64,000 bases of DNA from Chelativorans sp. J32 (lineage in GTDB: Bacteria; Pseudomonadota; Alphaproteobacteria; Rhizobiales; Rhizobiaceae): NCBI RefSeq assembly GCF_000518985.1, contig NZ_JAEQ01000003.1:310001-374000 (forward strand), read 5' to 3'. Position 1 is the first letter of the stretch; each line of letters starts with the position of its first letter. Below are positions 7,963 to 19,424 of the stretch, in pieces. Made by a program: the position numbers and the translations under genes. The notes under the pieces were generated by a model that had not been told where the DNA came from, made no database searches, and saw only the letters and a program-made list of their open reading frames with translations.

Positions 7963-9957
7963 ATGGACCGTCCCGGCCAGGCGCTCCTGCAAAAGCTTGC
8001 TGCAAACCGAATCGCCATCGAAACCGTCGAACCTGCAATTGACGGCGGACGTTTCGCCGCCAAGACGATTGTCGGCGAGCGTTTCAGGATCGAGGCCGAC
8101 ATATTTTGCGACGGCCACGAAATCATAGCGGCCGCCGTGCTTCATCGCCGGCGCGGCGAAAGGACCTGGAGCGAGACGCCGATGCGGCATCTCGTGAATG
8201 ACCGCTGGCGCGCCACCGTCGTCTTCGATGAGGTTGGTCATCACGAGTTCAGGATCGCTTCTTGGCGCGATCTCTTCGCCACATGGCGCATGGACACCGC
8301 AAAGAAACACGAAGCGGGGCAGCAGATAGCGCTGGAACTGCAGGAAGGGCGGTTGCTGGTCGAGAAGGCCCTCGGCGTGCGCACCAGCGGGACCCCTCAT
8401 GACCGCTCGGCGCTAAAGGCGCTCCTGGCGGAAGTGACTTCCTCGGCATCGGAAGGCGATGCGCTTGCGGTTTTGATGAGCGAAGACATGGCGGTGTTGA
8501 TGCGCCGCCTCGCCGTGCGCGTAAACTTCACCCAGACGGATACGATCTTCCCGGTGTTCGTTGACCGGGAAAGGGCAGGCTTTTCCGCCTGGTATGAACT
8601 GATGCCGCGCTCGCAGTCAGGCAGTCCGGACCGTCACGGTACTTTTGATGACGTGATCACCAGGCTTCCCTATGTTCGCGATCTCGGCTTTGACGTGCTT
8701 TATTTTCCGCCGATCCACCCGATCGGCCGCACCAACCGAAAGGGGCGCAACAACAGCCTCACCGCGGGTCCCGATGATCCCGGCAGTCCCTATGCCATTG
8801 GTGCCGAGGAGGGCGGTCACGATGCAATCCACGCCGAACTTGGCACCTTTGAGGATTTCGCCAGGCTGGTGCAGGCGGCGCGGGAGCATGGGCTCGAGAT
8901 CGCCCTCGATTTCGCCATCCAGTGCTCGCCCGACCACCCGTGGATAAGGGACCATCCGGAATGGTTCGATTGGCGGCCGGACGGCACGATCAAATTCGCC
9001 GAGAACCCGCCGAAGAAATACGAGGATATCGTCAACGTCCATTTCTACCGCGATGCGATCCCCGGCCTCTGGTACGCGTTGCGCGACATCGTCCTCTTCT
9101 GGCTTGAGAAGGGTGTCCGCATCTTCCGCGTAGACAATCCGCACACAAAGCCGTTGCCCTTCTGGGAGTGGATGATCGAGGAGGTGCGTCAGGTCGATCC
9201 GGGCGTGATCTTCCTCGCCGAAGCGTTCACCCGGCCGAAGATGATGAAGCGGCTCGCCAAGGTCGGCTTCAATCAGTCCTATTCCTATTTCACTTGGCGC
9301 AACACGAAATGGGAACTTACCGAATATCTGACGGAACTCACACAGACGGACTGCCGCCATTACATGCGGCCGAACTTCTTCGTGAACACGCCGGACATCA
9401 ATCCTTATTACCTCCAGACGAGCGGGCGCCCGGGTTTTCGGGTGAGGCTGATGCTCGCTGCCACACTAGGCACGAATTACGGCGTCTATAGCGGGTTCGA
9501 GCTTTGCGAGGCAGAGGCCATGCCGGGCAAGGAAGAATATCTCAATTCGGAGAAATACGAGATCCGAGCATGGGATTGGGACCGGTCAGGGAACATCAAG
9601 GTCGACATCATGTTCGTGAACAGGCTGAGGCACGAAAACCCGGCGCTCCGGCAGTTCACCAACCTCAAGTTCTACAATGCTTGGAACGACAACATCCTCT
9701 ATTTCGGGAAGTACACGGACGACCTGTCAAACTTCCTGCTCTTTGCCATCAATCTCGATCCCCATAACCCGCACGGCGCCCATTTCGAGGTGCCGCTGTG
9801 GGAGTTCGGGTTGACCGATGATGCGATGATCGAGGCGGAGGACCTCGTCACCGGCCAGCCCTTCACTTGGACCGGGAAGGTCCAGCACATGTTTCTCGAC
9901 CCGCACCAGCGCCCATACATGGCCTGGCGGCTGATACCTCCAGGAAATCGCCGATGA
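7963..9957 (+). CDS. glgE: Alpha-1,4-glucan:maltose-1-phosphate maltosyltransferase (GH13_3)
   Basis: A 664-residue enzyme that transfers maltose from alpha-maltose-1-phosphate to the non-reducing end of alpha-1,4-glucans. The order is the N-terminal GlgE-specific beta/helical region (about 1-200), the catalytic (beta/alpha)8 barrel and a C-terminal beta domain. Catalytic residues by motif are the nucleophile Asp391 (FRVDNPHTKPLPFWEW), the acid/base Glu420 (FLAEAFTRPKMM) and the transition-state Asp478 (NTPDINPYYL); this spacing agrees with characterised actinobacterial GlgE enzymes. It is first in a seven-gene operon and overlaps treS by ATGA. With the maltokinase in the next gene it forms the trehalose-to-glycogen route. 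Confidence 0.96.
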   Translation: MDRPGQALLQKLAANRIAIETVEPAIDGGRFAAKTIVGERFRIEADIFCDGHEIIAAAVLHRRRGERTWSETPMRHLVNDRWRATVVFDEVGHHEFRIASWRDLFATWRMDTAKKHEAGQQIALELQEGRLLVEKALGVRTSGTPHDRSALKALLAEVTSSASEGDALAVLMSEDMAVLMRRLAVRVNFTQTDTIFPVFVDRERAGFSAWYELMPRSQSGSPDRHGTFDDVITRLPYVRDLGFDVLYFPPIHPIGRTNRKGRNNSLTAGPDDPGSPYAIGAEEGGHDAIHAELGTFEDFARLVQAAREHGLEIALDFAIQCSPDHPWIRDHPEWFDWRPDGTIKFAENPPKKYEDIVNVHFYRDAIPGLWYALRDIVLFWLEKGVRIFRVDNPHTKPLPFWEWMIEEVRQVDPGVIFLAEAFTRPKMMKRLAKVGFNQSYSYFTWRNTKWELTEYLTELTQTDCRHYMRPNFFVNTPDINPYYLQTSGRPGFRVRLMLAATLGTNYGVYSGFELCEAEAMPGKEEYLNSEKYEIRAWDWDRSGNIKVDIMFVNRLRHENPALRQFTNLKFYNAWNDNILYFGKYTDDLSNFLLFAINLDPHNPHGAHFEVPLWEFGLTDDAMIEAEDLVTGQPFTWTGKVQHMFLDPHQRPYMAWRLIPPGNRR

Positions 9958-12900
9958 ACACCATGGAAAGGCTTGCTTCGGAGATCGCAGCGCCCGGTGA
10001 GGACGAAGCGTTGCAGGTTGTGGCGCCCGCTGGCCCAACGCCACCGGACTGGTACAAGGACGCTATCATCTACCAGCTCCACATCAAGGCCTTCCACGAT
10101 TCCAACGGTGATGGAATGGGAGACTTCAATGGCCTGATGCAGCGGCTCGACTATATCGAGCGGCTGGGCGTGAACGCGATCTGGCTCCTACCATTCTATC
10201 CTTCGCCGCTCAGGGACGACGGCTACGACATCGCGGACTACCGCTCCATCAATCCTTCCTATGGGACGATGCGCGACTTCCGCCGTTTCGTCGCCGAAGC
10301 CCATCGCCGCGGCATCCGCGTGATCACGGAACTCGTCATCAACCACACCTCGGACCAGCATCCCTGGTTCCAGAGGGCGCGGCACGCACGAAAGGGTTCG
10401 GCTGCGCGCAACTTCTATGTCTGGAACGATGACGACGAGCGGTACCCCGAGACGCGCATCATCTTTCTGGACACGGAGAAATCGAACTGGACCTGGGATC
10501 CGGTTGCCGGCCAATTCTTCTGGCATCGCTTCTATTCCCACCAGCCGGACCTCAATTTCGATAACCCCCGGGTGCTGGAGGCGGTTATCAAGATCATGCA
10601 TTTCTGGCTGGACATGGGGGTGGACGGCCTGCGGCTCGACGCCATCCCTTATCTGGTCGAAAGGGATGGGACGAACAACGAAAACCTCCCCGAGACGCAT
10701 GAGATCCTGAAGAAGATCCGCCGCGCGCTGGACGAGAAATATCCGGACCGGATGCTGCTCGCCGAGGCGAACCAGTGGCCGGAGGACACCCGGCCCTACT
10801 TCGGCGAGGGCGACGAATGCCACATGGCGTTCCATTTCCCGCTGATGCCGCGCATCTATATGGCGCTGGCGCAGGAAGACCGTCATCCGATCTCCGACAT
10901 CATGCGGCAGACGCCGGAAATCCCGGAGAGCTGCCAGTGGGCCATCTTCCTGCGCAACCATGACGAACTCACGCTCGAAATGGTCACGGATCGGGAGCGC
11001 GATTATCTCTGGCGCACCTATGCAGAGGATATGCGCGCGCGCATCAATCTCGGCATACGCAGGCGGCTTGCCCCGCTCATGCAGAACGACCGGCGCAAGA
11101 TCGAGCTGATGAACGCACTGCTCTTCTCCATGCCCGGCACGCCTGTCGTCTACTACGGCGACGAACTCGGCATGGGCGACAATATCTATCTCGGCGACCG
11201 GGACGGTGTGCGCACGCCCATGCAGTGGTCGCCCGACCGCAATGGCGGCTTCTCGCGCGCCAATCCGCAAGCACTCTACCTGCCGCCGATCATGGACCCG
11301 GTCTACGGCTACCAGACGATCAATGTGGAGGCGCAGGAAGCAGATCCATCGTCGCTGCTCAACTGGGTGCGGCGCATGATCGGAGTGCGAAAGCAGCACT
11401 CCGCTTTCGGGCGTGGCGACTTCACGATGCTCTATCCGCGCAACCGGCGCATCCTCGCCTACACACGCAGCGACGCCAACGAGACAATACTTTGCGTCGC
11501 AAATCTGTCGCGCTCGCCTCAGGCAGTTGAGCTCGATCTTTCAAAGTATCGCGGCTGCGTGCCGATCGAACTCGTCAGCCAGTCGCCATTCCCGCCGATC
11601 GGCGATCTTCCCTATATGCTGACACTTACCGGCTACGGCACCTTCTGGTTCGTGCTTGCGAGCGAAGCGCAGGCGCCGGACTGGCATAGCAATGTGCCGG
11701 AGCCGCTGCCGGAATTCATCACGCTCACCATGGTGGGCGGCCGGATCGAGCGGGCGCTCGAGGGCCGCGAGCGGCGACAGCTCGAGCAGGATGTGCTGCC
11801 GCAATTCATGCTTCGGCAACGTTGGTATGGGGCCAAGGGCGAGGCGATACGCTCAGCCGGTATCCGGGAAATCGCCAAGCTGGGCGACGAGGCGGGCCTG
11901 CTCACCATCGCAGACGTCGAGCTCTCTATTTCCGGACGGCAGCAATATCTCCTGCCGCTGACCGTGCTCTGGGGTGAGGAGAATGTGCAGTTCGGAGCGC
12001 CCAAGCTTTCGGTGACGCTTGCGCGCGTGCGCAAGGGGCCGCAACTCGGCGCCCTTATCGATGGCTCCTATGACGATCGCTTCGCTGCCGAGCTGATGCG
12101 CCGCATGCAGGAGAACCAGGAGATCGAGGTCTCAGGCGGGCGCCTGCGCTTCTATGGCAATGAGCAACTCTCGGCCCTTCGTTTCGAGGAGCCACCGTCG
12201 CCGCTCATGGGAGAGCAGAGCAACGTCTCGGTGGCATTCGACCGGCAGGTTCTTCTCAAGATTTTTCGGCGCCTGAGGCCTGGCGACCAGCCGGAAGTGG
12301 AGGTGGCGCGGTTCCTGACGGAAGTGGCCGGCTTCCGGAACACACCCGCCTTCCTCGGGATGGTGGAATATGAGGAGGAGGCCGGCGCGAAGACGGTTAT
12401 CGCCAGCGTTTCCGGTTTCGTGGAGAACCAGGGCGATGCCTGGAGCGTCTTCGTGCATGCGCTCGAGCGGCAGATCGAGGATGAGACGCTTGCGCCCCCC
12501 GCCGCGGGCAACGGCGCGCCGACAGAAGGACAAACAGCGCAGTTCCTCTATCCGCTGGATCTGCTTCGCACGCTCGGGGAGCGGACCGGAGAAATGCATT
12601 CGGCATTCGCCATCGAGACCGATTTGCCGGCATTCCGCTGTGAGCCGATACGCCGCTCGGATATCTCGAGCTGGATCAAGGACCTGAAGCAGCAGGTCGC
12701 ACTTGCGCGGGAAGGGCTGGTTCGCAATCGGGACCGCCTGCCCCTCAATACGAGGGAAAATGTCGAGCAGCTTCTCTCATTGAAGCACCAGATCGACACT
12801 CGCGTGAACGAACTCAGCAAAATTGCGCCTTCCGGCAAGAAATCGCGCATTCACGGCGACTATCATCTCGGCCAGGTGCTCGTATCGAAGCAGGACCTCT

Positions 12901-13304
12901 ACATCATCGATTTCGAAGGCGAGCCGCGTCGAAGCCTGGAAGAGCGCCGAGGGAAAAGCTCGCCCTTGCGCGACGTTGCCGGCATGCTGCGTTCCTTCGA
13001 CTATGCCGCGTGGACCGCGGTGCGGCAGGTTGCTGCCCGTCTGCCCGACCAGGCGCGCGACAGCGCCGCTCTTGCTCGCCAATGGCAGCGCCGCATGAGC
13101 GAGGAATTCCTGGAGGGCTATCGTGCGGCTGCTTCGGGCGCACAGAACCAGCCGCAAGACGAGACTGCGTGGCAAGCATCGCTCGAACTTTTCCTGCTGC
13201 AGAAGGGTTTCTACGAAATCAATTACGAACTCTCCAATCGTCCGGATTGGGTGGGCATTCCAGTCCGAGGCGTGCTCGACCTGGTTCAAGGGAGAAGCGG
13301 ATGA
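9954..13304 (+). CDS. treS: Trehalose synthase fused to maltokinase (TreS-Pep2)
   Basis: A 1116-residue fusion. The N-terminal part (to about residue 580) is GH13_16 trehalose synthase, which interconverts trehalose and maltose, with nucleophile Asp229 ([11 protein letters not shown]), acid/base Glu271 ([12 protein letters not shown]) and Asp337 (RNHDELTLE). The C-terminal part is maltokinase (Pep2), which phosphorylates maltose with ATP; the catalytic loop HGDYHLGQ is at 967-974 and the metal-binding DFEG at 986-989. I chose ATG 9954 because it overlaps the glgE stop as ATGA, the same junction used along the operon. The two activities make trehalose into maltose-1-phosphate, the substrate of GlgE. 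Such fusions are known in several proteobacteria; in mycobacteria the two are separate. Confidence 0.95.
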   Translation: MNTMERLASEIAAPGEDEALQVVAPAGPTPPDWYKDAIIYQLHIKAFHDSNGDGMGDFNGLMQRLDYIERLGVNAIWLLPFYPSPLRDDGYDIADYRSINPSYGTMRDFRRFVAEAHRRGIRVITELVINHTSDQHPWFQRARHARKGSAARNFYVWNDDDERYPETRIIFLDTEKSNWTWDPVAGQFFWHRFYSHQPDLNFDNPRVLEAVIKIMHFWLDMGVDGLRLDAIPYLVERDGTNNENLPETHEILKKIRRALDEKYPDRMLLAEANQWPEDTRPYFGEGDECHMAFHFPLMPRIYMALAQEDRHPISDIMRQTPEIPESCQWAIFLRNHDELTLEMVTDRERDYLWRTYAEDMRARINLGIRRRLAPLMQNDRRKIELMNALLFSMPGTPVVYYGDELGMGDNIYLGDRDGVRTPMQWSPDRNGGFSRANPQALYLPPIMDPVYGYQTINVEAQEADPSSLLNWVRRMIGVRKQHSAFGRGDFTMLYPRNRRILAYTRSDANETILCVANLSRSPQAVELDLSKYRGCVPIELVSQSPFPPIGDLPYMLTLTGYGTFWFVLASEAQAPDWHSNVPEPLPEFITLTMVGGRIERALEGRERRQLEQDVLPQFMLRQRWYGAKGEAIRSAGIREIAKLGDEAGLLTIADVELSISGRQQYLLPLTVLWGEENVQFGAPKLSVTLARVRKGPQLGALIDGSYDDRFAAELMRRMQENQEIEVSGGRLRFYGNEQLSALRFEEPPSPLMGEQSNVSVAFDRQVLLKIFRRLRPGDQPEVEVARFLTEVAGFRNTPAFLGMVEYEEEAGAKTVIASVSGFVENQGDAWSVFVHALERQIEDETLAPPAAGNGAPTEGQTAQFLYPLDLLRTLGERTGEMHSAFAIETDLPAFRCEPIRRSDISSWIKDLKQQVALAREGLVRNRDRLPLNTRENVEQLLSLKHQIDTRVNELSKIAPSGKKSRIHGDYHLGQVLVSKQDLYIIDFEGEPRRSLEERRGKSSPLRDVAGMLRSFDYAAWTAVRQVAARLPDQARDSAALARQWQRRMSEEFLEGYRAAASGAQNQPQDETAWQASLELFLLQKGFYEINYELSNRPDWVGIPVRGVLDLVQGRSG

Positions 13305-15514
13305 ATATCGCTGCCGAAGCGGCCCCTTGGAGGCTCGACGACCCGCACGCCATCGGCGCGCTGGTGGCTGGCAGGTGTAACGACCCGTTCTCGGTGCTGG
13401 GGCCGCACGAGACCGCAGCCGGGATCGTGCTGCGCGTGCTCCGACCGGAAGCCGAAACGGCAGAAGCGGTCGAGCCGGATACAGGCAAGAGCCTCGGCAA
13501 GTTGCTTAAGCGCCATGCGCGAGGCTTTTTCGAAGGACTGATCTCAAGGGAGCCGACGGTTCCCCGGTACCGGCTTCGCTTCACGCGCGAGGGGGAGAGT
13601 TGGGAAGAGGAAGATCCTTATCGCTTCCCCAGCACTTTTGGCGAACTCGACCTTTATCTGATGGGGGAGGGGCGTCACCAGCGCCTCTACGAAAAGCTCG
13701 GCGCGCATCCGATGACCTGCGACGGAGTGGCAGGCACCCGCTTCGCCGTGTGGGCGCCCAATGCGAGCCGCGTCAGCGTCGTGGGCAACTTCAACGGTTG
13801 GGACGGCCGCCGTCACCAGATGAGGCTCCATCCAGGCGTCGGCGTGTGGGAGATCTTCGTGCCCGATGTCCGTCCGGGAGAGCTCTATAAATACGAGATC
13901 ATCGGTAACGGTGGTGAACTGCTTCCACCAAAAGCCGACCCCGTTGGTTTTCGCGCCGAAATACCTCCGGCTACGGCCTCGATAGTCCACGGCTTGCCGC
14001 GGATGGAGTGGAGCGACGGTGAGTGGATCGAACACCGCATCGGGAAAAACGACCGGCGTGCACCCATCTCGATCTACGAGGTGCATCTCGGCTCCTGGCG
14101 TCGGCACGAGGACGGCGCCTACCTCACCTATGACGAACTTGGCGATCAGTTGATCCCCTATGTGAAGGAGATGGGCTTCACCCATATCGAATGCATGCCG
14201 GTCAGCGAGCATCCGTTCTCCGGCTCATGGGGCTACCAACCAGTCGGGCTTTACGCGCCGACGAGCCGCTTCGGCACGCCGGAGGAGTTCGCCCGTTTCG
14301 TCGATCGCTGCCACCAAGAAGGCATCGGCGTGATCGTGGACTGGGTGCCCGCGCATTTCCCTTCCGATGCGCACGGGCTCGCCCGCTTTGACGGCACGGC
14401 GCTCTACGAACATGCCGACCCGCGGCTCGGCTTTCACCGCGACTGGAACACGCTGATCTACAATTTCGGACGACGCGAGGTGGCGAACTTCCTGACGGCG
14501 AACGCTCTCTTCTGGCTCGATCAATACCACATCGACGGGCTGCGCGTGGATGCCGTAGCCTCGATGCTCTACCTCGATTACAGCCGCCAGCCCGGCGAGT
14601 GGGTCCCCAATGTGCACGGAGGCAACGAGAATCTGGAGGCGATCGCCTTCCTCCGGGACACGAATACCGCGCTTTTCGGCGCACATCGCGGCGCCACCTC
14701 GATCGCGGAGGAATCGACGGCGTTTCCGGGCGTGTCGCGGCCCGTCTATGCGGGCGGCTTGGGCTTCGGCTTCAAGTGGAACATGGGCTGGATGCACGAC
14801 ACGTTGGACTATATGCGCCACGAACCGATCCATCGGCGGTTTCACCACGACCGCATGACCTTCGGCCTGATATACGCCTTTTCGGAGAACTTCATCCTGC
14901 CCCTTAGCCACGACGAGGTGGTGCACGGGAAAGGCTCGCTGATCGGCCGCATGCCCGGCGATCGCTGGCAGAAATTCGCGAACCTGCGCGCCTACTTCAC
15001 CTTCATGTGGACCCATCCGGGCAAGAAGCTCCTCTTCATGGGCGGCGAGTTCGCCCAGGAGAGGGAGTGGAACCATGACTGGCAGCTCGATTGGCACCAT
15101 CTGGAAGACCCGATGCATCAGGGCGTACGCGATCTCATTCGCGACCTGAACCTGATCTATCGGAACGAACGGTCGCTGCATGAGCTGGATTGCGAACCGG
15201 AAGGCTTCGAATGGATTGATGCTTCGGACCCCGGCATCAGCACCTATGTCTACCTGCGAAGGGGCACGGGAGATGCGCGGCCCGTCGTCATCGCATGCAA
15301 CTTCACCCCCGTCGTGCGCGAGGATTTCCGCATCGGCCTGCCCCATGCGGGAAGCTGGCAGGAAATCATCAATAGCGACGACCGGCGCTACGGCGGCTCC
15401 GGCGTCGTCAATGGAACCGTTACAGCGACGGAAGAACCGTGGCACGGGCGGCCGGCTTCAGCCAGCTTGAGGCTGCCTCCATTGGGTGCCGTCGTGCTTG
15501 CCGGTGCTTCATGA
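13301..15514 (+). CDS. glgB: 1,4-alpha-glucan branching enzyme (GH13_9)
   Basis: A 737-residue enzyme that introduces alpha-1,6 branches into glycogen. It has an N-terminal N1 region, a CBM48 domain ([20 protein letters not shown]), the catalytic barrel and a C-terminal beta domain. Catalytic motifs are Asp417 ([10 protein letters not shown]), Glu470 ([11 protein letters not shown]) and the third Asp in [12 protein letters not shown]. The length matches E. coli GlgB (about 728). The ATG at 13301 sits in the treS stop (ATGA) behind an AGGGAGA Shine-Dalgarno. In-frame upstream codons inside treS are not used. It branches the linear chains built by GlgE. Confidence 0.97.
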   Translation: MNIAAEAAPWRLDDPHAIGALVAGRCNDPFSVLGPHETAAGIVLRVLRPEAETAEAVEPDTGKSLGKLLKRHARGFFEGLISREPTVPRYRLRFTREGESWEEEDPYRFPSTFGELDLYLMGEGRHQRLYEKLGAHPMTCDGVAGTRFAVWAPNASRVSVVGNFNGWDGRRHQMRLHPGVGVWEIFVPDVRPGELYKYEIIGNGGELLPPKADPVGFRAEIPPATASIVHGLPRMEWSDGEWIEHRIGKNDRRAPISIYEVHLGSWRRHEDGAYLTYDELGDQLIPYVKEMGFTHIECMPVSEHPFSGSWGYQPVGLYAPTSRFGTPEEFARFVDRCHQEGIGVIVDWVPAHFPSDAHGLARFDGTALYEHADPRLGFHRDWNTLIYNFGRREVANFLTANALFWLDQYHIDGLRVDAVASMLYLDYSRQPGEWVPNVHGGNENLEAIAFLRDTNTALFGAHRGATSIAEESTAFPGVSRPVYAGGLGFGFKWNMGWMHDTLDYMRHEPIHRRFHHDRMTFGLIYAFSENFILPLSHDEVVHGKGSLIGRMPGDRWQKFANLRAYFTFMWTHPGKKLLFMGGEFAQEREWNHDWQLDWHHLEDPMHQGVRDLIRDLNLIYRNERSLHELDCEPEGFEWIDASDPGISTYVYLRRGTGDARPVVIACNFTPVVREDFRIGLPHAGSWQEIINSDDRRYGGSGVVNGTVTATEEPWHGRPASASLRLPPLGAVVLAGAS

Positions 15515-17604
15515 CAGGGGTTTCCTACTTGCGCGTAGATACTGGCCTTCCATATCCGCTCGGCGCCACCTGGGACGGGTCCGGCGTCAATGTCGCCGTT
15601 TTCTCGGCCCATGCCGAAAAGATCGAACTGTGCCTTTTCGATGCCCAGGGGCGGCGAGAGATCCGCCGCATTCCCCTGCCGGAATATACGCATGAGGTAT
15701 GGCACGGTTACTTTCCGGATATGCGGCCGGGGCAGGTTTATGGATTGAGGGCCTATGGCCCGTATGATCCCGCCAAGGGACATCGGTTCAATCCGAACAA
15801 GCTCTTGATCGACCCTTATGCGAAGCTGCTCATCGGCGATATCCGCTGGCATGACGCTTGTTTCGGTTACCGGGTCGGCGGCGCACGGCAGGATCTCGCG
15901 ATGGACCGACGCGACTCCGCTTTTGTCATGCCGAAATGCGTTGTGACGGACACGGCGGCCACATGGGGCAACGATGTGCGTCCGCATCGGCCCTGGGAAG
16001 AGACGATCATCTACGAGGCCCATGTGAAGGGCATGACCGCGCTCCATCCGGACATTCCCGAACAGATGCGCGGCACCTTTGGCGGGCTCGCGGACTCCCG
16101 GGTGATTGACTATCTCGTCAAGCTTGGCATCACGGCGATCGAGCTCCTGCCTGTGCAGGCGTTCTTCGACGACCGTTACCTGGTCGAGAAACGCCTTACG
16201 AACTATTGGGGCTACAACACCATCGGCTTTTTCGCGCCGGCTCCGCGCTACATTTCACCGGGCGGCGGCCTGCACGAGTTCAAGCGGATGGTGCGCAAGC
16301 TGCACGAGGCCGGCATCGAGGTGATCCTCGACGTGGTCTATAATCATACGGCTGAAGGGAGCGAGCTTGGGCCCACGCTTTCCTTCCGCGGGCTAGACAA
16401 TGCCAGCTACTACATCCTCGGCGATGATCCTCGTTACTATTACGACACGACCGGCTGCGGAAACACGCTGAACCTGAAGCATCCGCGCGTGTTGCAGATG
16501 GTGATGGATTCGCTGCGTTACTGGGTCGAGGAATGCCATGTGGACGGCTTCCGCTTCGATCTCGCAACGGCGCTCGGCCGCGAGCGCGACAGCTTCGAGC
16601 CATCCTCGGTGTTCTTCGATACGGTGCGGCAAGACCCTGTCCTGTCGCGTGTGAAGCTGATCGCGGAACCGTGGGACTTGGGTCCGGACGGCTATCAGCT
16701 CGGCAATTTCCCTCCGGGCTGGGGCGAGTGGAACGGTGCCTATCGCGACTGGGTCCGCAGCTTCTGGCGCGGCGACGAACGGGCAGCGCCGGATCTCGCG
16801 AGCGGTCTGCTCGGTTCGGCCGGCATGTTTGACCGGCGAGGTCGCAGACCGTGGGCGAGCGTCAATCTCATCACGGCGCATGACGGTTTCACGCTGCACG
16901 ACCTCTACGCCTACAACGAACGGCACAACGAGGCGAACAAGGAGGACAATCGCGACGGGCACAGCGACAACCGAAGCTGGAACTGCGGTGTCGAGGGCCC
17001 GACCGACGACGAGAACATCAAGGCGCTCAGGGCCAAGATGCGCCGCAACGCCATTGCCACTCTGCTTCTCTCCCAGGGCACGCCCATGATCCTCATGGGT
17101 GATGAAGTCGGCCGCACGCAGAACGGCAACAACAATGCTTATTGCCAGGACAATGAGATAAACTGGCTGGCATGGGGCAATCGGGAGCCGGAGGATGATG
17201 CCTTCCTCCAATTCGTCCGCCGGCTTATCGCATATCGCCGCGCCCATCCGCGTCTGCGGCTGAAGGATTTCCTGCACGGAAAGATCGTCGCGGAAAAGTA
17301 TCGCGACGTTTCCTGGCTGCGGCCGACGGGCGAGCCGATGACGGACGAGGATTGGGCCGATCCCGGTCTCAAATGCTTTGGGCTGATGCTCTGCGATGAG
17401 CGCGGCACGTGCATATTGATCCTGTTCAACGCCTTCCACGAACCGCTCGAGTTCAATCTTCCGCGCGAACTCGGTGCTGCCGGATGGAAGGTGACGATGC
17501 GTACGGACACCGGACAGTGGCCGGTATGGGAAGCAATGCGTGCTCCGCATACCCTGGAACTCGCCGACCGCTCGATGGTTGTGCTGGAAGGCCGTGTACG
17601 ATGA
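15511..17604 (+). CDS. glgX: Glycogen debranching enzyme GlgX (GH13_11 isoamylase type)
   Basis: A 697-residue enzyme hydrolysing alpha-1,6 branch points. It has an N-terminal CBM48 domain ([20 protein letters not shown]) and a catalytic barrel with [10 protein letters not shown], nucleophile Asp350 ([14 protein letters not shown]), acid/base Glu386 ([16 protein letters not shown]) and the third Asp in [12 protein letters not shown]. The start is ATG 15511 overlapping the glgB stop; an in-frame GTG further upstream lies inside glgB and is unlikely. GlgX releases linear maltodextrins, which are the substrates of the TreY, TreZ and MalQ enzymes encoded directly downstream. Confidence 0.96.
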   Translation: MTGVSYLRVDTGLPYPLGATWDGSGVNVAVFSAHAEKIELCLFDAQGRREIRRIPLPEYTHEVWHGYFPDMRPGQVYGLRAYGPYDPAKGHRFNPNKLLIDPYAKLLIGDIRWHDACFGYRVGGARQDLAMDRRDSAFVMPKCVVTDTAATWGNDVRPHRPWEETIIYEAHVKGMTALHPDIPEQMRGTFGGLADSRVIDYLVKLGITAIELLPVQAFFDDRYLVEKRLTNYWGYNTIGFFAPAPRYISPGGGLHEFKRMVRKLHEAGIEVILDVVYNHTAEGSELGPTLSFRGLDNASYYILGDDPRYYYDTTGCGNTLNLKHPRVLQMVMDSLRYWVEECHVDGFRFDLATALGRERDSFEPSSVFFDTVRQDPVLSRVKLIAEPWDLGPDGYQLGNFPPGWGEWNGAYRDWVRSFWRGDERAAPDLASGLLGSAGMFDRRGRRPWASVNLITAHDGFTLHDLYAYNERHNEANKEDNRDGHSDNRSWNCGVEGPTDDENIKALRAKMRRNAIATLLLSQGTPMILMGDEVGRTQNGNNNAYCQDNEINWLAWGNREPEDDAFLQFVRRLIAYRRAHPRLRLKDFLHGKIVAEKYRDVSWLRPTGEPMTDEDWADPGLKCFGLMLCDERGTCILILFNAFHEPLEFNLPRELGAAGWKVTMRTDTGQWPVWEAMRAPHTLELADRSMVVLEGRVR

Positions 17605-19424
17605 ACAATTCCTCCTTCCAGACGCGCTGGGGCGCTCAACTCCGCGACGATGGCGCCGCCGTTTTTCGGCTGTGGGCGCCTGCGGTGGACAAGCTGGTTC
17701 TGCGGCTTGGCGAAGACGACGACCGCGAAATGGAACGCCGCGATCACGGCTGGTTCGAACTGGAAGCAAATCGCTTGGAGGAGGGAACTGCATATCGGTT
17801 TATCCTTCCGGACGGCATGGCGGTTCCCGATCCTGCTTCTCGCGCACAGGAGAGCGACGTACACGGCCCGAGCCTGTTGATGGGCTCCTCCTTCGATTGG
17901 CAAGCGGAGAACTGGGCCGGGCGGCCATGGGAGGAGGCTGTCGTTTACGAGCTCCATCCGGGCACTTTCTCACCGCACGGCGGGTTCGATGGGATTCGGC
18001 GCAAGCTGGACTATCTTGCGGAAATAGGCTTCACCGCCATCGAGCTTATGCCGGTGGCCCAGTTTTCGGGAAACAGGGGCTGGGGATATGACGGCGTCCT
18101 GCCCTATTGTGCCCACTCGGCCTATGGCGGTGCGGCCGGCTTGAAACAGCTCGTGGACGCCGCGCACGAGCGCGGCCTGATGATGATCCTCGACGTCGTC
18201 TACAATCACTTCGGGCCGGACGGGAACTATCTAAGCCTCTACGCTCCTGATTTCTTCGACCCCGACCGGCATACCCCGTGGGGGCCCGCGATCCGCTTCG
18301 AGGAGCCGGCAGTTCGTGCCTTCTTTCTCGATAATCCGATCTACTGGCTCGAGGAGTTCCGCTTCGACGGCCTCCGTTTCGATGCCATCGATCAAATCAA
18401 GGACAAGAGCGAAAAGCCGATATTGGAAGAGATGGCACGCAATATCCGCGCGACTTTCCCGGACCGGCATATTCATCTCATGACCGAGGATGAGCGCAAC
18501 ATCGTGGAACTCCACCCGCGTGACAGCGCAAACAGCCCGATTCTTTTCACGGCGGAATGGAACGACGACTTTCATCATGCAGCGCATTGCCTGGCGACGG
18601 ATGAGGATGCCGGTTACTATGCAGGCTTTGCGGACGATTCCGTTGGGCATCTCGCGCGGGCGCTGGCAGAAGGCTTCTGCTATCAGGGCGAGCCCTATGC
18701 TCCGCGCGAGGGAAAACCGCGAGGGGTGCCCAGCGCGGGGCAGCCGCCGCTTGCCTTTGTCGATTTCCTGCAAAATCATGACCAGATCGGCAACCGTGCG
18801 TTCGGAGAGCGACTGACGGTCTTGACGGACGAGGAAACGGTCGAACTGCTGACGGCGGTGCTTCTCCTCAATCCGCAGGTTCCCCTCGTCTTCATGGGGG
18901 AGGAGTTCGGAGAGACAAATCCCTTCCTCTTCTTCACCGACTTCCACGGGGACCTAGCCAACGCCGTAAGGGAGGGGAGGCGGCGCGAGTTCAAGGATTT
19001 CGGGCATTTCAGCGGCGAACAGGCCGAGAGGATTCCCGACCCCAACGCGCTTACCACCTTCGAAGCATCCATGTTGAACTGGGATCGCGTGGAGACCGAA
19101 GAAGGGCGCAAGCGGCTCGATCTTTTCCGTCGTCTCTTGGAGGTGCGCAAAGCGCATCTGGTGCCTTATCTTGGTCGGATGCCTTCGATGCAGGGGCAGG
19201 CGGAGCGGCTCGCAGACAAGGCCTTCTCCGTGCGCTGGCGCATGGATGGACGCCTCTTGCTCATGGCGGCGAATTTCGGCAGCGACATGGCTGTTGCCGG
19301 AGAAGGCTTTGCGCGTTCCAGGGCAATTTACGAGAGCAGGCAGGGCGTGGAGGCAGCGCTGCTGAGAGGGGCATTGCCGGAACGCAGTGTGGCATTCCTC
19401 GTAACTGAAGAAGCCGACACATGA
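17601..19424 (+). CDS. treZ: Malto-oligosyltrehalose trehalohydrolase (GH13_10)
   Basis: A 607-residue enzyme that cleaves trehalose from malto-oligosyltrehalose produced by TreY. It has an N-terminal E-set domain, a barrel with VVYNHFGPDGNYL, nucleophile Asp261 (DGLRFDAIDQIKD), acid/base Glu296 (LMTEDERN) and the third Asp in FLQNHDQIGNRA, plus a C-terminal beta domain. The ATG at 17601 overlaps the glgX stop (ATGA). Its partner treY is not adjacent: malQ lies between them, which is less common than a direct treZ-treY pair. Confidence 0.95.
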   Translation: MNNSSFQTRWGAQLRDDGAAVFRLWAPAVDKLVLRLGEDDDREMERRDHGWFELEANRLEEGTAYRFILPDGMAVPDPASRAQESDVHGPSLLMGSSFDWQAENWAGRPWEEAVVYELHPGTFSPHGGFDGIRRKLDYLAEIGFTAIELMPVAQFSGNRGWGYDGVLPYCAHSAYGGAAGLKQLVDAAHERGLMMILDVVYNHFGPDGNYLSLYAPDFFDPDRHTPWGPAIRFEEPAVRAFFLDNPIYWLEEFRFDGLRFDAIDQIKDKSEKPILEEMARNIRATFPDRHIHLMTEDERNIVELHPRDSANSPILFTAEWNDDFHHAAHCLATDEDAGYYAGFADDSVGHLARALAEGFCYQGEPYAPREGKPRGVPSAGQPPLAFVDFLQNHDQIGNRAFGERLTVLTDEETVELLTAVLLLNPQVPLVFMGEEFGETNPFLFFTDFHGDLANAVREGRRREFKDFGHFSGEQAERIPDPNALTTFEASMLNWDRVETEEGRKRLDLFRRLLEVRKAHLVPYLGRMPSMQGQAERLADKAFSVRWRMDGRLLLMAANFGSDMAVAGEGFARSRAIYESRQGVEAALLRGALPERSVAFLVTEEADT

